A stretch of DNA of 64,000 nt, taken from assembly GCA_024195265.1 (NCBI GenBank), contig JAJLRJ010000001.1, forward strand, positions 55,849,202 through 55,913,201, read 5' to 3'. This document shows, in pieces, positions 11,755 to 22,998 of the stretch. The position numbers and the translations under genes are program-made. The DNA is from Dendrophyllia cribrosa (lineage: Eukaryota > Cnidaria > Anthozoa > Scleractinia > Dendrophylliidae). The notes under the pieces are model-generated. The model saw only the letters and a program-made list of their open reading frames with translations, did no database searches and was not told the DNA's origin. Numbering within the stretch: the stretch's first letter is position 1; every line of letters begins with the position of its first letter.

Positions 11755-12570
11755 TGTGGATATTATAACCGGATAAAACTACAGTATAAGAGGGTTCCGA
11801 GACATTCAAGTTTGGAAGCAATAAAATTGCACAGTATCAAAAGCGCTTTTTACTTTACTAAAACCTGCAACATTCTCATTGCCGCTTCATCGCTAGCCTC
11901 TATATCGATTTTCAGTTTCCCAGCCATCACCCACTTTAAGTTTTAATTTCTTTTCCGGTAGCTTCAATGTTCAAACTTTTAATTATGCGAACTTACACTG
12001 AACTAAATTTGCATGAAAAATTAGCACCTCGGGAAAATAAACAAAGCAACCAATTACATGCGTTACTCAAACAATAAACCCACACTCTGTTTAAGTAAAA
12101 ATATATTTAATAACTAGTAGTTTCTTATAGAAAGTGAATTGCTGCGAAGATGTGATTTATGACTTTTATTTATGGAGCTGTTTTCACATTAGTGTCGTAG
12201 TCCCAAAGCAAAGTAATTACTTTGTTTAGACCCGGATTAGAGCAGCACGTCCGTCATGTTTGTCAGCAGTTTAAAAGTCACAATTTACTCACAATGCATG
12301 GATATTCCAAAATCTATTAAAATGGTGCTATATCCTTAAAGCTTTCTTAAATTATATTTTATAGCAGTAGCACAGAAATTTTCGAATTTGGCCATCGCGA
12401 ATTATTTTCATTTAAAATTTGTAAACAAACCAAACGGACGGTCGTGTCACGAAACAACGGGGACGTGACTGAAAATTAAAAACAAAAATGTCACAATTGA
12501 TACGCAGAGTGCAGAGCCCTCTCAGTTGCTGGCCAAAAAGGCCGATATTAAAGTTAGATTGTTGTGATTA

Positions 12571-12930
12571 GTGTCATTACTCGTAGTTTCTGTGTTCAGC
12601 TTCACTACACGATCGGAAGATGCAGTTTTACTGGCTTACTCGCATCATGTTCCTTATTTTTCGACGACTGGAAGTACAGAGTTTCCCGACGATTTGTATA
12701 AAAGTTCTGATAAACATTTTTGGCAACATCTTTATAAGCGGTTGCGATATATTTTCACTTACCAAATCGGTTTGTATTGCGGAATCCATCATGGCGGCAA
12801 GCCCGTTCTCTCCAACCCCGTTCCAGGCCGTTCTGAATGCACGAAATCGAGGCATTTTGCACGACAAAGTTCGCGACAAACATATTTTTTTGCCTCAGGA
12901 CTTTGGTATCTAGCAATCGTGTGTTCGTGA
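12571..12930 (+). other. overlapping open frames inside the 3.9-kb element, unassigned
   Basis: Two plus-strand frames (12571-12930, 12620-12913) and one minus-strand frame (12628-12879) stay open together over about 300 bases. None has a recognisable domain or signal peptide. Three simultaneous open frames usually mean chance in slightly GC-richer DNA, so I do not call a gene. A small hairpin (GCTGCGAAGC...GCTTCGCAGC) follows at about 12958. Confidence 0.3.
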
Positions 12931-13445
12931 CGTCATCATGTCCTTTCGAAATAGTCTGCTGCGAAGCTGGTGCTTCGCAGCAATAACAAAACGCATCAAG
13001 GTTTCATCAAATCATTATGTCAACAAAAGCTGTTTTATTTAGAACAACTTAAATCCATATACTACACAAATGATAAGGAAATCAAGAACAAAATGTTAGA
13101 ATGAAATAACTTTACGGACATAGCGCGAATTCACTATAAAGGCCATAGCATAGGCCTAAAGTTTTGTTGTTGTTTTTTTTTTTCGGAAACAAAGGTTTCC
13201 TCTGAAAACGATTTTACGCTTGGTTCATCTCTGTGTAAGTAAATCCACTTTGTTTTATCGTTTGAATAATGTCTTAATTTAACTGGAGAACTCGGACGGG
13301 GGTTGTAAGGATTTTGGGAACTGGTATATTTCTATAACGCCACGTTTATCATCCAAGAAATGTATTATTCGAGGCTGTTTTCGCAAATCCTTGATCATAT
13401 ATATAAAATGTAACTAGATATCCGCGTTTACTGTTGTGATCAAAT

Positions 13446-13659
13446 GATAGGGGTACAGGAGGGGTACAGGAGGGGTACAGAAAGGGTACAGGAGGGGTAC
13501 AGAAAGGGTACAGGAGGGGTACAGAAAGGGTACAGGAATGGTACAGGAAGGGTACAGGAGGGGTACAGAAAGGGTACAGGAGGGGTACAGGAGAGGTACA
13601 GAAAGGGTACAGGAGGGGTACAGGAGGGGTACAGAAAGGGCACAGGAGTGGTACAGGAG
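13446..13659 (+). repeat. 11-bp minisatellite GGGGTACAGGA
   Basis: About 19 units of an 11-base motif, mostly GGGGTACAGGA and AGGGTACAGAA variants. Because 11 is not a multiple of three the array is open in several frames, which produces spurious GTGGVQEGYRK-like proteins. The same array occurs inverted at 14648-14880. Confidence 0.9.
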
Positions 13660-13663
13660 TTTT

Positions 13664-13867
13664 CTGGTCGAGATCTCCAAACATACCTAGACTTATCCAA
13701 GTGACTACAACCAAAATCATTTTAGGAAAGTTTAATTTTGCGTGTGAACGATTTGTTTGAAATCTTTTTAATCTTTGTAATCTTTTTAAGGAGAAAACGT
13801 TTGCGCGAATATTTTGTGGTTGTCGTCTCTTGGACAAGTCTAGGTATGTTTGGAGATCTCGACCAGA
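13664..13867. repeat. short inverted repeat around a 130-bp spacer
   Basis: TGGTCGAGATCTCCAAACAT with flanking bases at about 13664-13701 recurs as its reverse complement at about 13830-13867. The inverted pair separates the first minisatellite from the next part of the element. A degenerate (TTTTGTCC)n tract follows at about 13888-13985. Confidence 0.7.
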
Positions 13868-14019
13868 GAGGCGCATTAAGACTTGATATGTCCCGTTTGT
13901 CCCTTTTGTCCTGATAGTCCCCGTCTTGTCCTTTTTGTCTTTAAATTGTCCCTAGTGGCCTTATTTTGTCCTTTTTGTCCTTGTGTTTTTAAGCTAAACC
14001 TTTCGTTAAAGGTCTTATT

Positions 14020-14640
14020 GGTGGTGAAAACAAGAGAATTGTGGTAGTGGTGGTGGTGAAAATAATAGAATTGTGGTAGTGGTGGTGGTGAAAATAATAG
14101 AATTGTGGTGGTGGTGGTGGTGGTAGTGGTGAAAATAATAGAATTGTGGTGGTGGTGAAAATAATAGAATTGTGGTAGTGGTGGTGGTGAAAATAATAGA
14201 ATTGTGGTGGTGGTGGTGAAAATAATAGAATTGTGGTGGTGTTGGTGAAAATAATAGAATTGTGGTAGTGGTGGTGGTGAAAATAATAGAATTGTGGTAG
14301 TGGTGGTGGTGAAAATAATAGAATTGTGGTGGTGGTGGTGGTGGTAGTGGTGAAAATAATAGAATTGTGGTAGTGGTGGTGGTGAAAATAATAGAATTGT
14401 GGTGGTGGTGGTGGTGGGTGGTGGTGAAAATAATAGAATTGTGGTAGTGGTGGTGGTGAAAATAATAGAATTGTGGTGGTGGTGGTGGTGGTAGTGGTGA
14501 AAATAATAGAATTGTGGTGGTGGTGAAAATAATAGAATTGTGGTGGCGGTGGTGGTGAAAATAATAGAATTGTGGTGGTGGTGGTGAAAATAATAGAATT
14601 GTGGTGGTGTTGGTGAAAATAATAGAATTATGGTGGTAAT
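14020..14640 (+). repeat. minisatellite of GTGGTGGTGGTGAAAATAATAGAATT units
   Basis: About 20 tandem units of 25-40 bases share GAAAATAATAGAATTGTGG. They vary in the number of GGT triplets. The translated histidine/phenylalanine-rich frame on the minus strand is a by-product of the repeat, not a gene. Confidence 0.9.
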
Positions 14641-14647
14641 GAAAACT

Positions 14648-14880
14648 CCTGTACCACTCCTGTGCCCTTTCTGTACCCCTCCTTAACCTTTTCTGTACCC
14701 CTCCTGTACCCTTTCTGTACCCCTCCTGTACCCTTCCTGTACCCTTCCTGTATCCCTCCTGTACCCCTCCTGTACCCTTTCTGTACCCCTCCTGTACCCT
14801 TTCTGTACCCCTCCTGTACCCTTTCCGTATCCCTCCTGTACCCTTCCTGTACCCTTTCTGTACCCCTCCTGTACCCTTTC
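14648..14880 (-). repeat. 11-bp minisatellite, inverted partner
   Basis: The reverse-complement version of the array at 13446-13659 (TGTACCCCTCC / TGTACCCTTTC units, about 20 copies). The two arrays point toward each other and could pair as a long hairpin. Confidence 0.9.
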
Positions 14881-15177
14881 CTATTGTCATGAAAAGGCAT
14901 ATCAATGATTTACCTAGACACTATCCCTAGTCATTTATTAACACAAAAGGTATAGGTAATTGACTAGGCACTTATTAGTTTGCAGGAAATCCAAATTAGT
15001 ATACAACAAGACAAAAGGAATAGGTAGTTGACGTCATGAAAAGTCATTCCGTTTATTAGTATGCAGGAAGGCATATTGTGACGTCATGATTAAGCATAGC
15101 TAATGAGGGAAAGGCAGGGGAAGGCAGGGGAAGGCCGTAGCGGGGCTTAAATCTAATCACCTACTACTACTTCAACT

Positions 15178-16287
15178 GAACTCAGTTTGCAGGCAATTTC
15201 TTTCTCCAAAAGGGGTGGTTTAATTGAGGAATTTTAGTTTGCCAAATGTCCAAGATATTTGGAGTTTTTGACGGTCACATGATCTGCTATTTTGCAGGGC
15301 CTTCTCTGTGGTCATTAGATCCTGGCTTTAATAAAGCATTAAAGTGCAGAATAAGACTGAAACCACAGTATTGCCTTGTGATCTCTTGTGCTCTACTACA
15401 ATGTATTCCTTTCACCCACACACTGTTGAAACAGTAATCAGTTTTAAGGCAACAAAATGAAAGACGGATATAACAAAGAACAAGAACAACAACCCTTCGA
15501 GTAGTAAAGTCGTGCTTTAAGAAGCTTTAAGGGTCTGTAAGTTAAGTGCCCCTAAGGTACGAGAATTAATTCAATATATTGTTATGATTTGTTTTACATG
15601 AACAGTCGCTTTTCCGGTCACACTAGGTGATCCGTCACGAACGTTATACTACACTGGTAGGTCATTTGAAACCTTCAATCAGTCTTTCGCAATCACTCGT
15701 GCATGAAAGGTCAACTTTAACTTTTATATTTAATACGTCCATTTATCTGTTGCTCGAAAAGAAAGAAAACGAAATCGTTATCGAATGGTACTCTCGCCAA
15801 ACCCGGCAATAATGTAAGTTCCTTTTACTTGATATGTTTCGTTTCGTCATTTTCCTTTTTCTTATGTTGTAAATAAATCATCCATGAGCTTGAAGTTGCT
15901 ATATCAACTGATATGACGTCACTGACACTTCGCCTCAGGCTATAAACCATTTGAAAAAAGTGAACTTTTTACCTTTTGGAGCCCATTTTATAAGTCGTGC
16001 GGCTTGGCTCGATCGGATCGTAGCCAAGGCACGACTAATAAATTTCATTCTGCAAATTCCTTTCTTAAAAAATCAAATTATGTTTATATATATGTTCAAC
16101 CTTTCAAAACTAGCGCAGTAAACTTTCAAATGTCTAACCTTGTGTGAGTTTGGGAGAATTAAAAATACGCAAACACATGCACTGTAGAAACTCAAGGAAC
16201 TGAATCCAGTGAGAAATAGTAATCGAGTAGTTGACTTTATTTCTTAATTCTTTTATGCCTTTACTTCAGTGTGGAATGATAATACAA
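15178..16287. other. intergenic DNA, nothing recognised
   Basis: No domain, RNA gene or clear repeat found. Open frames at 15246-15437 and 15627-15812 are short and uninformative. Confidence 0.4.
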
Positions 16288-16429
16288 GTATATGTTATGG
16301 TGCAATTTTGTCCTTGGTGCAAATTTTATTTTCCTTTGTTTAAAAATCATTATCATACATTACCATACTCAAAAAAACAAAGGAAAATAAAATTTGCACC
16401 AAGGACAAAATTGCACCACAACATATACA
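16288..16429. repeat. 142-bp hairpin (foldback MITE-like)
   Basis: Arms of about 52 bases containing GCAATTTTGTCCTTGGTGCA and its reverse complement flank a loop of about 35 bases. The outer ends are GTATATGTT(A/G)TGG. The two arms differ at only one or two positions, so the structure is young. A chance open frame (16231-16434) runs through it. Confidence 0.75.
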
Positions 16430-17463
16430 TGTAAGCTTATATTTGTAAACAAAAGTCAAGATTTGATGCTTCTGCAAACAGCACCAAACGCAAACAGGGA
16501 AAATTTACCCTAAGTATTTCATAAAATTTTCCTTATCGTATCATGTAATATATACAGATAGGCTGAGCCTAACAGCGTCGCTCTCTGAACAGAAAGCCGA
16601 TAATAAGCTTAACTAAAGTGAAAGGTAGGAAGTACAAGAATTGACGACCCTGCTATTTTTCAATTTTAGCAATTCTCAAAAACAGTATTACGCGACCGTC
16701 TGCACAGTACATTTAGACCGTACAAAAGTTCACAAAAACAACTTTTTCTCGGTCTAGAATAACTAGTAAGACTTATTCCCGAATAAAATACACCTGTTGC
16801 GTATCAAAAATTGCCAGAGAAACTGATTTAGAAATCCAAATTGCAAAAAAAAACACATATTTGCATCGAGGAGACGCGAGTGAAAGTTAGAAGTATAAAA
16901 TCCAAGTCTTGTTTTGTTTACATAAAATCGCTCTTCAACCTATGTAATGAATAAACAAACACATAAAAATGGACAACACAATCCTCTTTCGAAAAATTTT
17001 ATTCAAATCTCCATAAGTTTATGTTTAAAAGCAAAACGCGAACCATTAATAGCGCATTGAGGCCGCTGTAGTCTTCAATGAAAGAAATCATGAAACGACT
17101 GAATTTGACAGGTTTTATAAACAACTCTCCAAAACTAACAACAACACAAAGAAAAAGTCAATCAGAGATTGATATCAACATAAATTCCCATCGAAAAATG
17201 TAATTTGTTTTACCTTTAAGAAATTCTTTACATCTCCCCTTCTTCAGTTCTGAAATCCAAACTGACAAACATCTCCCCGCCTTGATTAAAACGTATGAAG
17301 TTCCTCGAAGCAAGATTTTATCCCTGAAAGCTCTTCTTTTTTCCATTATAGCGGCTTCTGAGTATCCCTTAATTAATATCCCGGTCTTGAGTAGCAAACC
17401 GCGAAAAAATGCAGGGAAATAATTAACGACTGTAATTTGAACTGGTTTTCTCCGCTAAACACA
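16430..17463. other. intergenic DNA, nothing recognised
   Basis: No convincing gene. A 79-residue minus-strand frame at 17158-17397 has no domain that I recognise. Confidence 0.4.
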
Positions 17464-18490
17464 GTACAATACAATACAATACTTTATTTTCACATTTCCA
17501 TGACATTTTTTGTTACAAGAAAATAAATATCTAGCTAAACTAAAATTACTAAAACAATACGACAAATAACTAAATATAAATACAGTACCGTTTAAGGAAA
17601 TGCCTAGCGTCTAAGTAAACCATGCAGTTTTCTAGTTAGACACTAGTCTTGTGTAGTATCAATTCACATGTAGACATCTATTACAAACACATAAACACAC
17701 ACACTGCACACAAATAGCAAAAATAACAAAAAAAAAATAGCGAAACTTAGAAGATGACTGGGGTTGGACAGTATATCTGTTTCGAAAATAAATACCGTTT
17801 AACTTTTTTTTTGAAATCAAAATGACTAAGATCTTTGATTTCTTTTGGTAATTTTTCCCAAGAATCAACTGCTAAAGCTGATGATGTTTTTTTTCCGATA
17901 TTAGTCCTGTAGCGTGCTTTATAGAAGTTACCTCTTGCAGCATATCTAGTGTTATACGTGTGGACGTCACTGGCGTAGCGAAGGTGGTTGTCGAAGATAT
18001 TGGGAAGTTGCTTTTTATGCCACATGATTTTGTTTGACTTGAATTTTCCTCAGGTGAGATGCATAGGCACTCCCCCAAGCAATAATCGCATATGATAGAT
18101 ATGGATATATCAAGTTGTAATAAAGCTGTTTGAGTTGTTTTAGTGGAAGATAGTGCCTTAATTTGAGGAAAATCCCTGTATTTCTTGAAATTCTTGAGCT
18201 TATATGAGATATGTGGTATATCCATGAAATTGTGTCATCTGTTAATACACCAAGGTATTTTATGTAGTTTTTCTTTTCTAATGTATATTCAGAGCGTTAG
18301 GGAGTTTTATGTTGAATATATCATTCACTTTCTTTTTTGATGATTTAATAATCATATAATTAGTTTTCTTTAAATTTATTGACAGTCTATTTATATCACA
18401 CCATTCCTTTACTTTTAAAAGCTCTTGGTTAATTAGGGATTTAAGCAGCTCGGTAGCATTGGAAGAAGAGGCGAATATATTGATGTTGTG
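17464..18490 (-). mobile_element. 5'-truncated LINE (CR1/L2-like), minus strand
   Basis: The element starts inside the reverse transcriptase at IFASSSNATELLKSLINQEL (about 18480) and continues through EWCDINRLSINLKKTNYMII. Further on, in other frames, come NYIKYLGVLTDDTISW and YYNLIYPYLSYAIIAWGSAY (about 18250-18060). It ends in WHKKQLPNIFDN...YNTRYAARGN. After the ORF come AATAAAG and a pentamer tail (TATTG)n at 17464-17482. Frameshifts and stops make it inactive. The 5' truncation next to the catalytic motif and the microsatellite tail fit target-primed reverse transcription. Confidence 0.85.
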
Positions 18491-20226
18491 TGGCGTCACA
18501 CGCACATGTTTTGCGACGTCATACGCGCCCGCGAGCTAGGCTTGCCAAACGGCACACGGACCGAGGCCGCCCGCAAAACATTCCGCTGGCCATGACCATG
18601 AAAAATGGCGGGCATAGGTTCTATGAGTATGGGGCTCCGCAGCGGGCCTTCGGCCCTCGAGAGCTCCGCTAAAAACGTTCATTTCCTGAGTGAATATCGC
18701 GTTCGAAGAACGCAATCCTAATTTCGTGTCGGTTTCCCTGTGCCTTGCATGCAGTAAAATTTGAGATTTTTTGGTGTCCGGTCTTCCAAATGGCCGCCCC
18801 TATTGCTTTTTTCAGGGGCTCATTTCCGCCGGAAACCTACGAAATTCGGCAGCTTATTCTCTGAAGCCATTCAGCATCAAACACTCATGAAACGAAATAG
18901 ATCCTGAGAATTCATCGAGTTCTTCTCCAAAATTGTCCTTCGCAACGCTTTCCGACGAACTGCAAAGTAAATTTTACGGCGAAGACGTCTCCAAATCTTT
19001 TTCATTTAGTTACTTCTTTCGCTGTTATCCAAGAAATGACCACGATCTTTGTTGTGAATATGACGTCACGAGACAACTCGGCATGTCTCACACGTGAGAC
19101 CGCTTCCTAGAATAATCACGGGCTTGACTTTTTAAACTGAGTAGTAATGGCGGCCGTATTTTCGGGGTTTTTCGGCGGTTTCTAGATTCAGTGAGCTTAT
19201 ATCGTTCTAAACTATAGCGATTTATATAATTATGAACTCATTGGATAAACTGAAGTAAAAAAATAAGTCGAAAAGAAAGACGAAAATTTTTGTCGTTGTA
19301 CCACTTTAAATTTAGTCTTATCTATAATATATCATATATAAAGGTAAATGATTCCATATCCCAAGTTGTCTTCAACCAAAAGCCAAAAAAGTAGATCTGA
19401 ATGATCCCCACCCATCGCTGTCATGGTAACCACTGATGACGATATAATAGTTACTTTTGGTCAACTACCAACTGTACATTGTAATTTTACCAAAATTTAA
19501 TTTTGATCTTGGCCTTATGTTTTATTTGAATTTTTTAAATATATAACTGATCCCAGCCACCTAAAGGCTTAAAGAAAAATAATACCTGTTTTATAAGAAT
19601 TTTAATTCTAACTTGGTATAAACACTTACGTATACCAAGACCATATGTACACCCGGCCTAACTGGGCAGAAAGTGGAAATGTATAACTTGCAAATGGTCG
19701 AGATCTGGGGTGGGATTCACGAAATCCTACCTAAGAAATATCTTAAGACATAACTTAGGAGAAACATTACGACCTTCCTGAGATATGTCGTAAGTGCATG
19801 CAAAATCGTGACACAAAAAAATAAAAACAATAGAAACGGAGCCGAAACCTTACCTCATGCCGCTTCGCGCATGAGTTATGAGTCGAATTTAGTCTATTCG
19901 CTGCTTAAAGCCAAGGCGATTCTTCTGTGACCACAGAGATCCCATCGCTTTAAGACTTGATTTGGATATACGCCAAAGCGATATCGTTAAGCCTTGCATC
20001 AGCCATGCTTGTTCGGGACCAGGCCTAGGTTTTCAGCCTTCTCAGCGCGCTGAAGGAAGCACTTGAGCAGGAACCAACTGGCAGGGTCAAAAGAAGCGTG
20101 ATACGGTGGAAATGTTTGGATAAAACTGTTCATCGCAATGCCCCACTGCTTCCTACAAGCTTCAGATTTGTTTAGCAGCCAAGTTGTTCTTTTTCATCTT
20201 TTAACGCAATAGCTGTTAAAAAAGGT
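18491..20226. other. intergenic DNA with a GC-richer patch
   Basis: At 18491-18680 the DNA is distinctly GC-richer (GCGCCCGCGAGC, GGCCTTCGGCC). It may be part of another repeat, but I cannot classify it. The rest to 20226 shows nothing I can name. Confidence 0.4.
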
Positions 20227-20754
20227 TTAGATGAAAGGTACTGATACTCTGTAATATTCACATAAAACAATGTAATTATTCACAAAACATAAAAAGAAGT
20301 CAGGGTTCATTCGGCATTGTGCCTCTTGTTCGAAGTCATCTACTCTTGGGATTTCCTCTGCGAAACGTTGCTTTAATTTGCCCACAACAGTCTCATCCAG
20401 CAGGTGCAATTTAGCGGGAATCAGGTAACTAGCCAGCAACGCCTCTTGGATCTCCTCTGGAAATCTGTCATTGAGATACTGAATCACATGATCAATAAAT
20501 GGATAGTAAAAATTCACTTTATAGTGTGCTTCTATGTCACCACCAACATTGGCATAAGCCCTATTGACTTGTCTATTACAAGTTCTTGGTTTGGCAGGAG
20601 CAACATGGACCTTAGCAGCAACTGCAACTGCCCTTGAATACAAACTATGGAATCGTTGTTCCGTTCGTTGAGACCGAATAGTAGCCACCAAATTGCGTGC
20701 ATGTTCATGAGCTAAGACTAGGTCGCATTCTGTACTCTGCAATGCCACAGACAA
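20227..20754 (-). pseudogene. hAT-transposase-derived fragment (ZMYM / THAP12-like C-terminal region)
   Basis: A 175-residue open frame bounded upstream by an in-frame TAG and lacking an ATG start. It reads HSLYSRAVAVAAKVHVAPAK, PRTCNRQVNRA and NFYYPFIDHVIQYLNDRF. This is the order found just before the hAT dimerisation domain in domesticated and active hAT proteins of the 52-kDa repressor (P52rIPK/THAP12) and zinc-finger MYM type. The N-terminal zinc finger, the catalytic core start and the C-terminal dimerisation region are all absent. It is either a remnant of a transposon or one exon of a larger gene; I favour a remnant. Confidence 0.65.
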
Positions 20755-20991
20755 AGGCCGATACTACAGCTTTTTCCTTTATTCGCTCACCTTACCTGCA
20801 TAAGTCGATGGCAAATGTTTTATTCTATTTTTTTGGATAAAATTTAGACGAGGCAATTGCCGTGCAATACTGGTTCCGGGAAGTTATCGATTAACAAGAA
20901 TAAACCAATCAAATTCTGTTTTGAAAACGTGTTAATAAATAATAATGACTGGAGATATGAATAACAACTCAGTACGTAAAATATTCCACAA

Positions 20992-22000
20992 TGTCCGAAG
21001 CTAAGAGGAGAGGGCCGAATTTTACGGGCCAAGAGGTTTCAGCTATAGTAGAAGGAAGTACAAGGTCAAAAAAAAGTCTTATTTAGCAGTCTTTACAACG
21101 TCGACACAAACACAAAGAAAAAGCGTGCGTGGACCAAAATTGTAATCAGTGCTGTATCGGGAAACTTGACAAGAATTGTGAAAGAAATTCGAAAGAAGTG
21201 GATGGCTCTCAAGAGTGACACTACATGTATAAGAAGAAAGCGGCGTCCAACAAAAAGGAAGCCAAGAGAACCGGTGGAGGGAGTCCGCCGCCGCCGTTAA
21301 AGGATGTTGTTATTGATGGCCGTTAAGGGATCAATCGACACCGCGGAGCTTAAACCATTGTTCAAAACACATTTTTAACGTACATGTATCTTTAGGTCGT
21401 GGAGACGACAAAACGTTTTTTTTTTTTTCGTTAACATTTTTACTCATAATGTTTCTTGGTCAAGCAAATGTGAGAAACATTTCTGTGCAGACCAAAAAAA
21501 CAAATTGGGAAACTTTTTTTTGGCGTCTGAAACAAATGTTGCGCGCCTGCGCGGGCAAACTAACAGGGAAATCTTGAAATTCACACTGAATGTTTCTGCA
21601 ACAACGTTTCCTCGTTTGCTATGGCAAATCGATTTAAACAACAACAAGAACAATACATTCGGATTTTTTTGTTTGGCACTGATACTGGCAAACCTTCAAG
21701 ACAGAAATCTTGGAGGCAGTGGCTGCCACGAGAAATCGGAAATTGAAGAAATGGAGCTAAAGCGTAAAAAAAGAGCCCCAAAAAAGATGTGCTAAAACAG
21801 CTCCTCGAAATAGAAAAGTAGAGGTTAACGATTGAGAAGAAAAACCCTACATAGCATAATTAAGGTTGGATGTCGAGAGGGAACGACTAACAGTAGAGAA
21901 GAGAAGGTTGCAGATACAGACGGCTAAAATGACACATAAACTGGCAGTAAAAAGGCTGCAATTTTTCAATGAACTGTGTACGACAATAAAATGCTGTGCA
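20992..22000 (+). pseudogene. decayed Myb/SANT-like DNA-binding protein (NAIF1/MSANTD type)
   Basis: An ATG at 20992 opens MSEAKRRGPNFTGQEVSAIV. Frameshifts follow, then pieces equivalent to AWTKIVISAVSGNLTRIVKE, IRKKWMALKSDTT and the GGGSPPPPLKDVV linker (to about 21310). This order is the trihelix Myb/SANT-like domain of NAIF1/MSANTD proteins, which is related to Harbinger transposon accessory proteins. About 400 bases later KKRAPKKDVLKQLLEIEK (about 21760-21830) and LTVEKRRLQIQTAK look like the family's C-terminal coiled coil. Several stops and frame changes make it a pseudogene. Confidence 0.6.
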
Positions 22001-22967
22001 CAAATATCCATTTAATGTATTGAAGCAAACAATCATGAAAAATGAAACTGACTTGACGTATAAATTAAATAGTAAAGTATTGCATTATGGGTTCTTGTCT
22101 AACTCTAATTCCATGTCGGGGTGTTGTTGATAGTTTTTACCGTTTTAACAAATTATGTTAAGCGCTGAGAACGGATATAAGTGTTATTTTTATTATTATT
22201 ATTATTATTTTAATTTTTTTTTATCGAAGAGCTAGCTACGTTCCGTACGTTGATGTAGATGTCGCTTAGTGAAACAACATATTCCGTATCCTATCAATGA
22301 TAGGCACTTTGGGCTCAGAGCAAAGGAAAAAAATGAGGCTCCATCCCTTCCCTAATTTTAGGCGCGATATTTCGGAACCTCTTTTCTCAGTATCTCGTAT
22401 CGCTCTTTATTGGACCGTTTCAGTTCCAGGATATTGTGTCTCCGAGTTTTTTGTCCTCACTGAAAGAAGGCGCAATTGAACTGGGCCGATAATTTCAATT
22501 TCTGTAGTTTTCGGTTGTTTTCATATTTCTTTATTGTCTCGCATTAAATAATATAAATTACTAGAATTTAACTGCATTGACGCAGCTACTTTCCATGTCA
22601 TAAACATACTTTGTAAATGGGAGATGCACATTGAATTATTTATTTTATGAAAGAAGCTTTAAATATAACATGTGAAATATTTTTCCAGTTCCGTGGTCAA
22701 ACATTTGGAAGGAGGAACTATATATTTTATGATGTTCATACACAGAGATAAATATTTCCTTTCGGCCAAACAGCTGATGAAGGGTCTTAAAAGTTTGTGA
22801 AAGGAATGTGACTGTGTAGTTTTCCTTTGCGGTAATATTGGACTTTCAACACTTAATCATTTTGAAAATATAAATTCTTTATATTTGCCTGGCAGTATTC
22901 AAATGTTTTCTACTATACCTCACACGATACGCCATATTTATAGATGGCTGCTGTTGATCGCTAAATA

Positions 22968-22998
<31 letters not shown>

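Larger units (their letters stand above)
11264..15171. mobile_element. 3.9-kb element with ~310-bp terminal inverted repeats
   Basis: The left end (AGTAGTAGTAGGTGATTAG, from 11264) and the right end (complement, ending 15171) are the outer tips of inverted arms of about 310 bases (11264-11582 and 14885-15171). Both arms carry a GGGGAAGGCAGGGGAAGG-type core and a run of ATACTAATAAACGG-like motifs. The element is flanked by TCAACT (11258-11263 and 15172-15177), a 6-bp target duplication, or 7 bp if TTCAACT is counted. Inside are a tRNA-His-like gene, mirrored 11-bp minisatellites and a purine-rich minisatellite. I see no transposase. It is probably a composite non-autonomous DNA transposon. Confidence 0.8.

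Noticed and set aside
12571..12930. 119-residue open frame as a transposase of the 3.9-kb element
   Set aside because: No recognisable motif, and three frames are open together.
13349..13876. Several overlapping proline/tyrosine/cysteine-rich open frames at 13.4-13.9 kb
   Set aside because: They are translations of an 11-bp minisatellite, which stays open in many frames; no start context, domain or splice support.
14015..14905. 296-residue histidine/phenylalanine-rich open frame on the minus strand
   Set aside because: It is the translation of two adjoining minisatellites and has no non-repetitive part.
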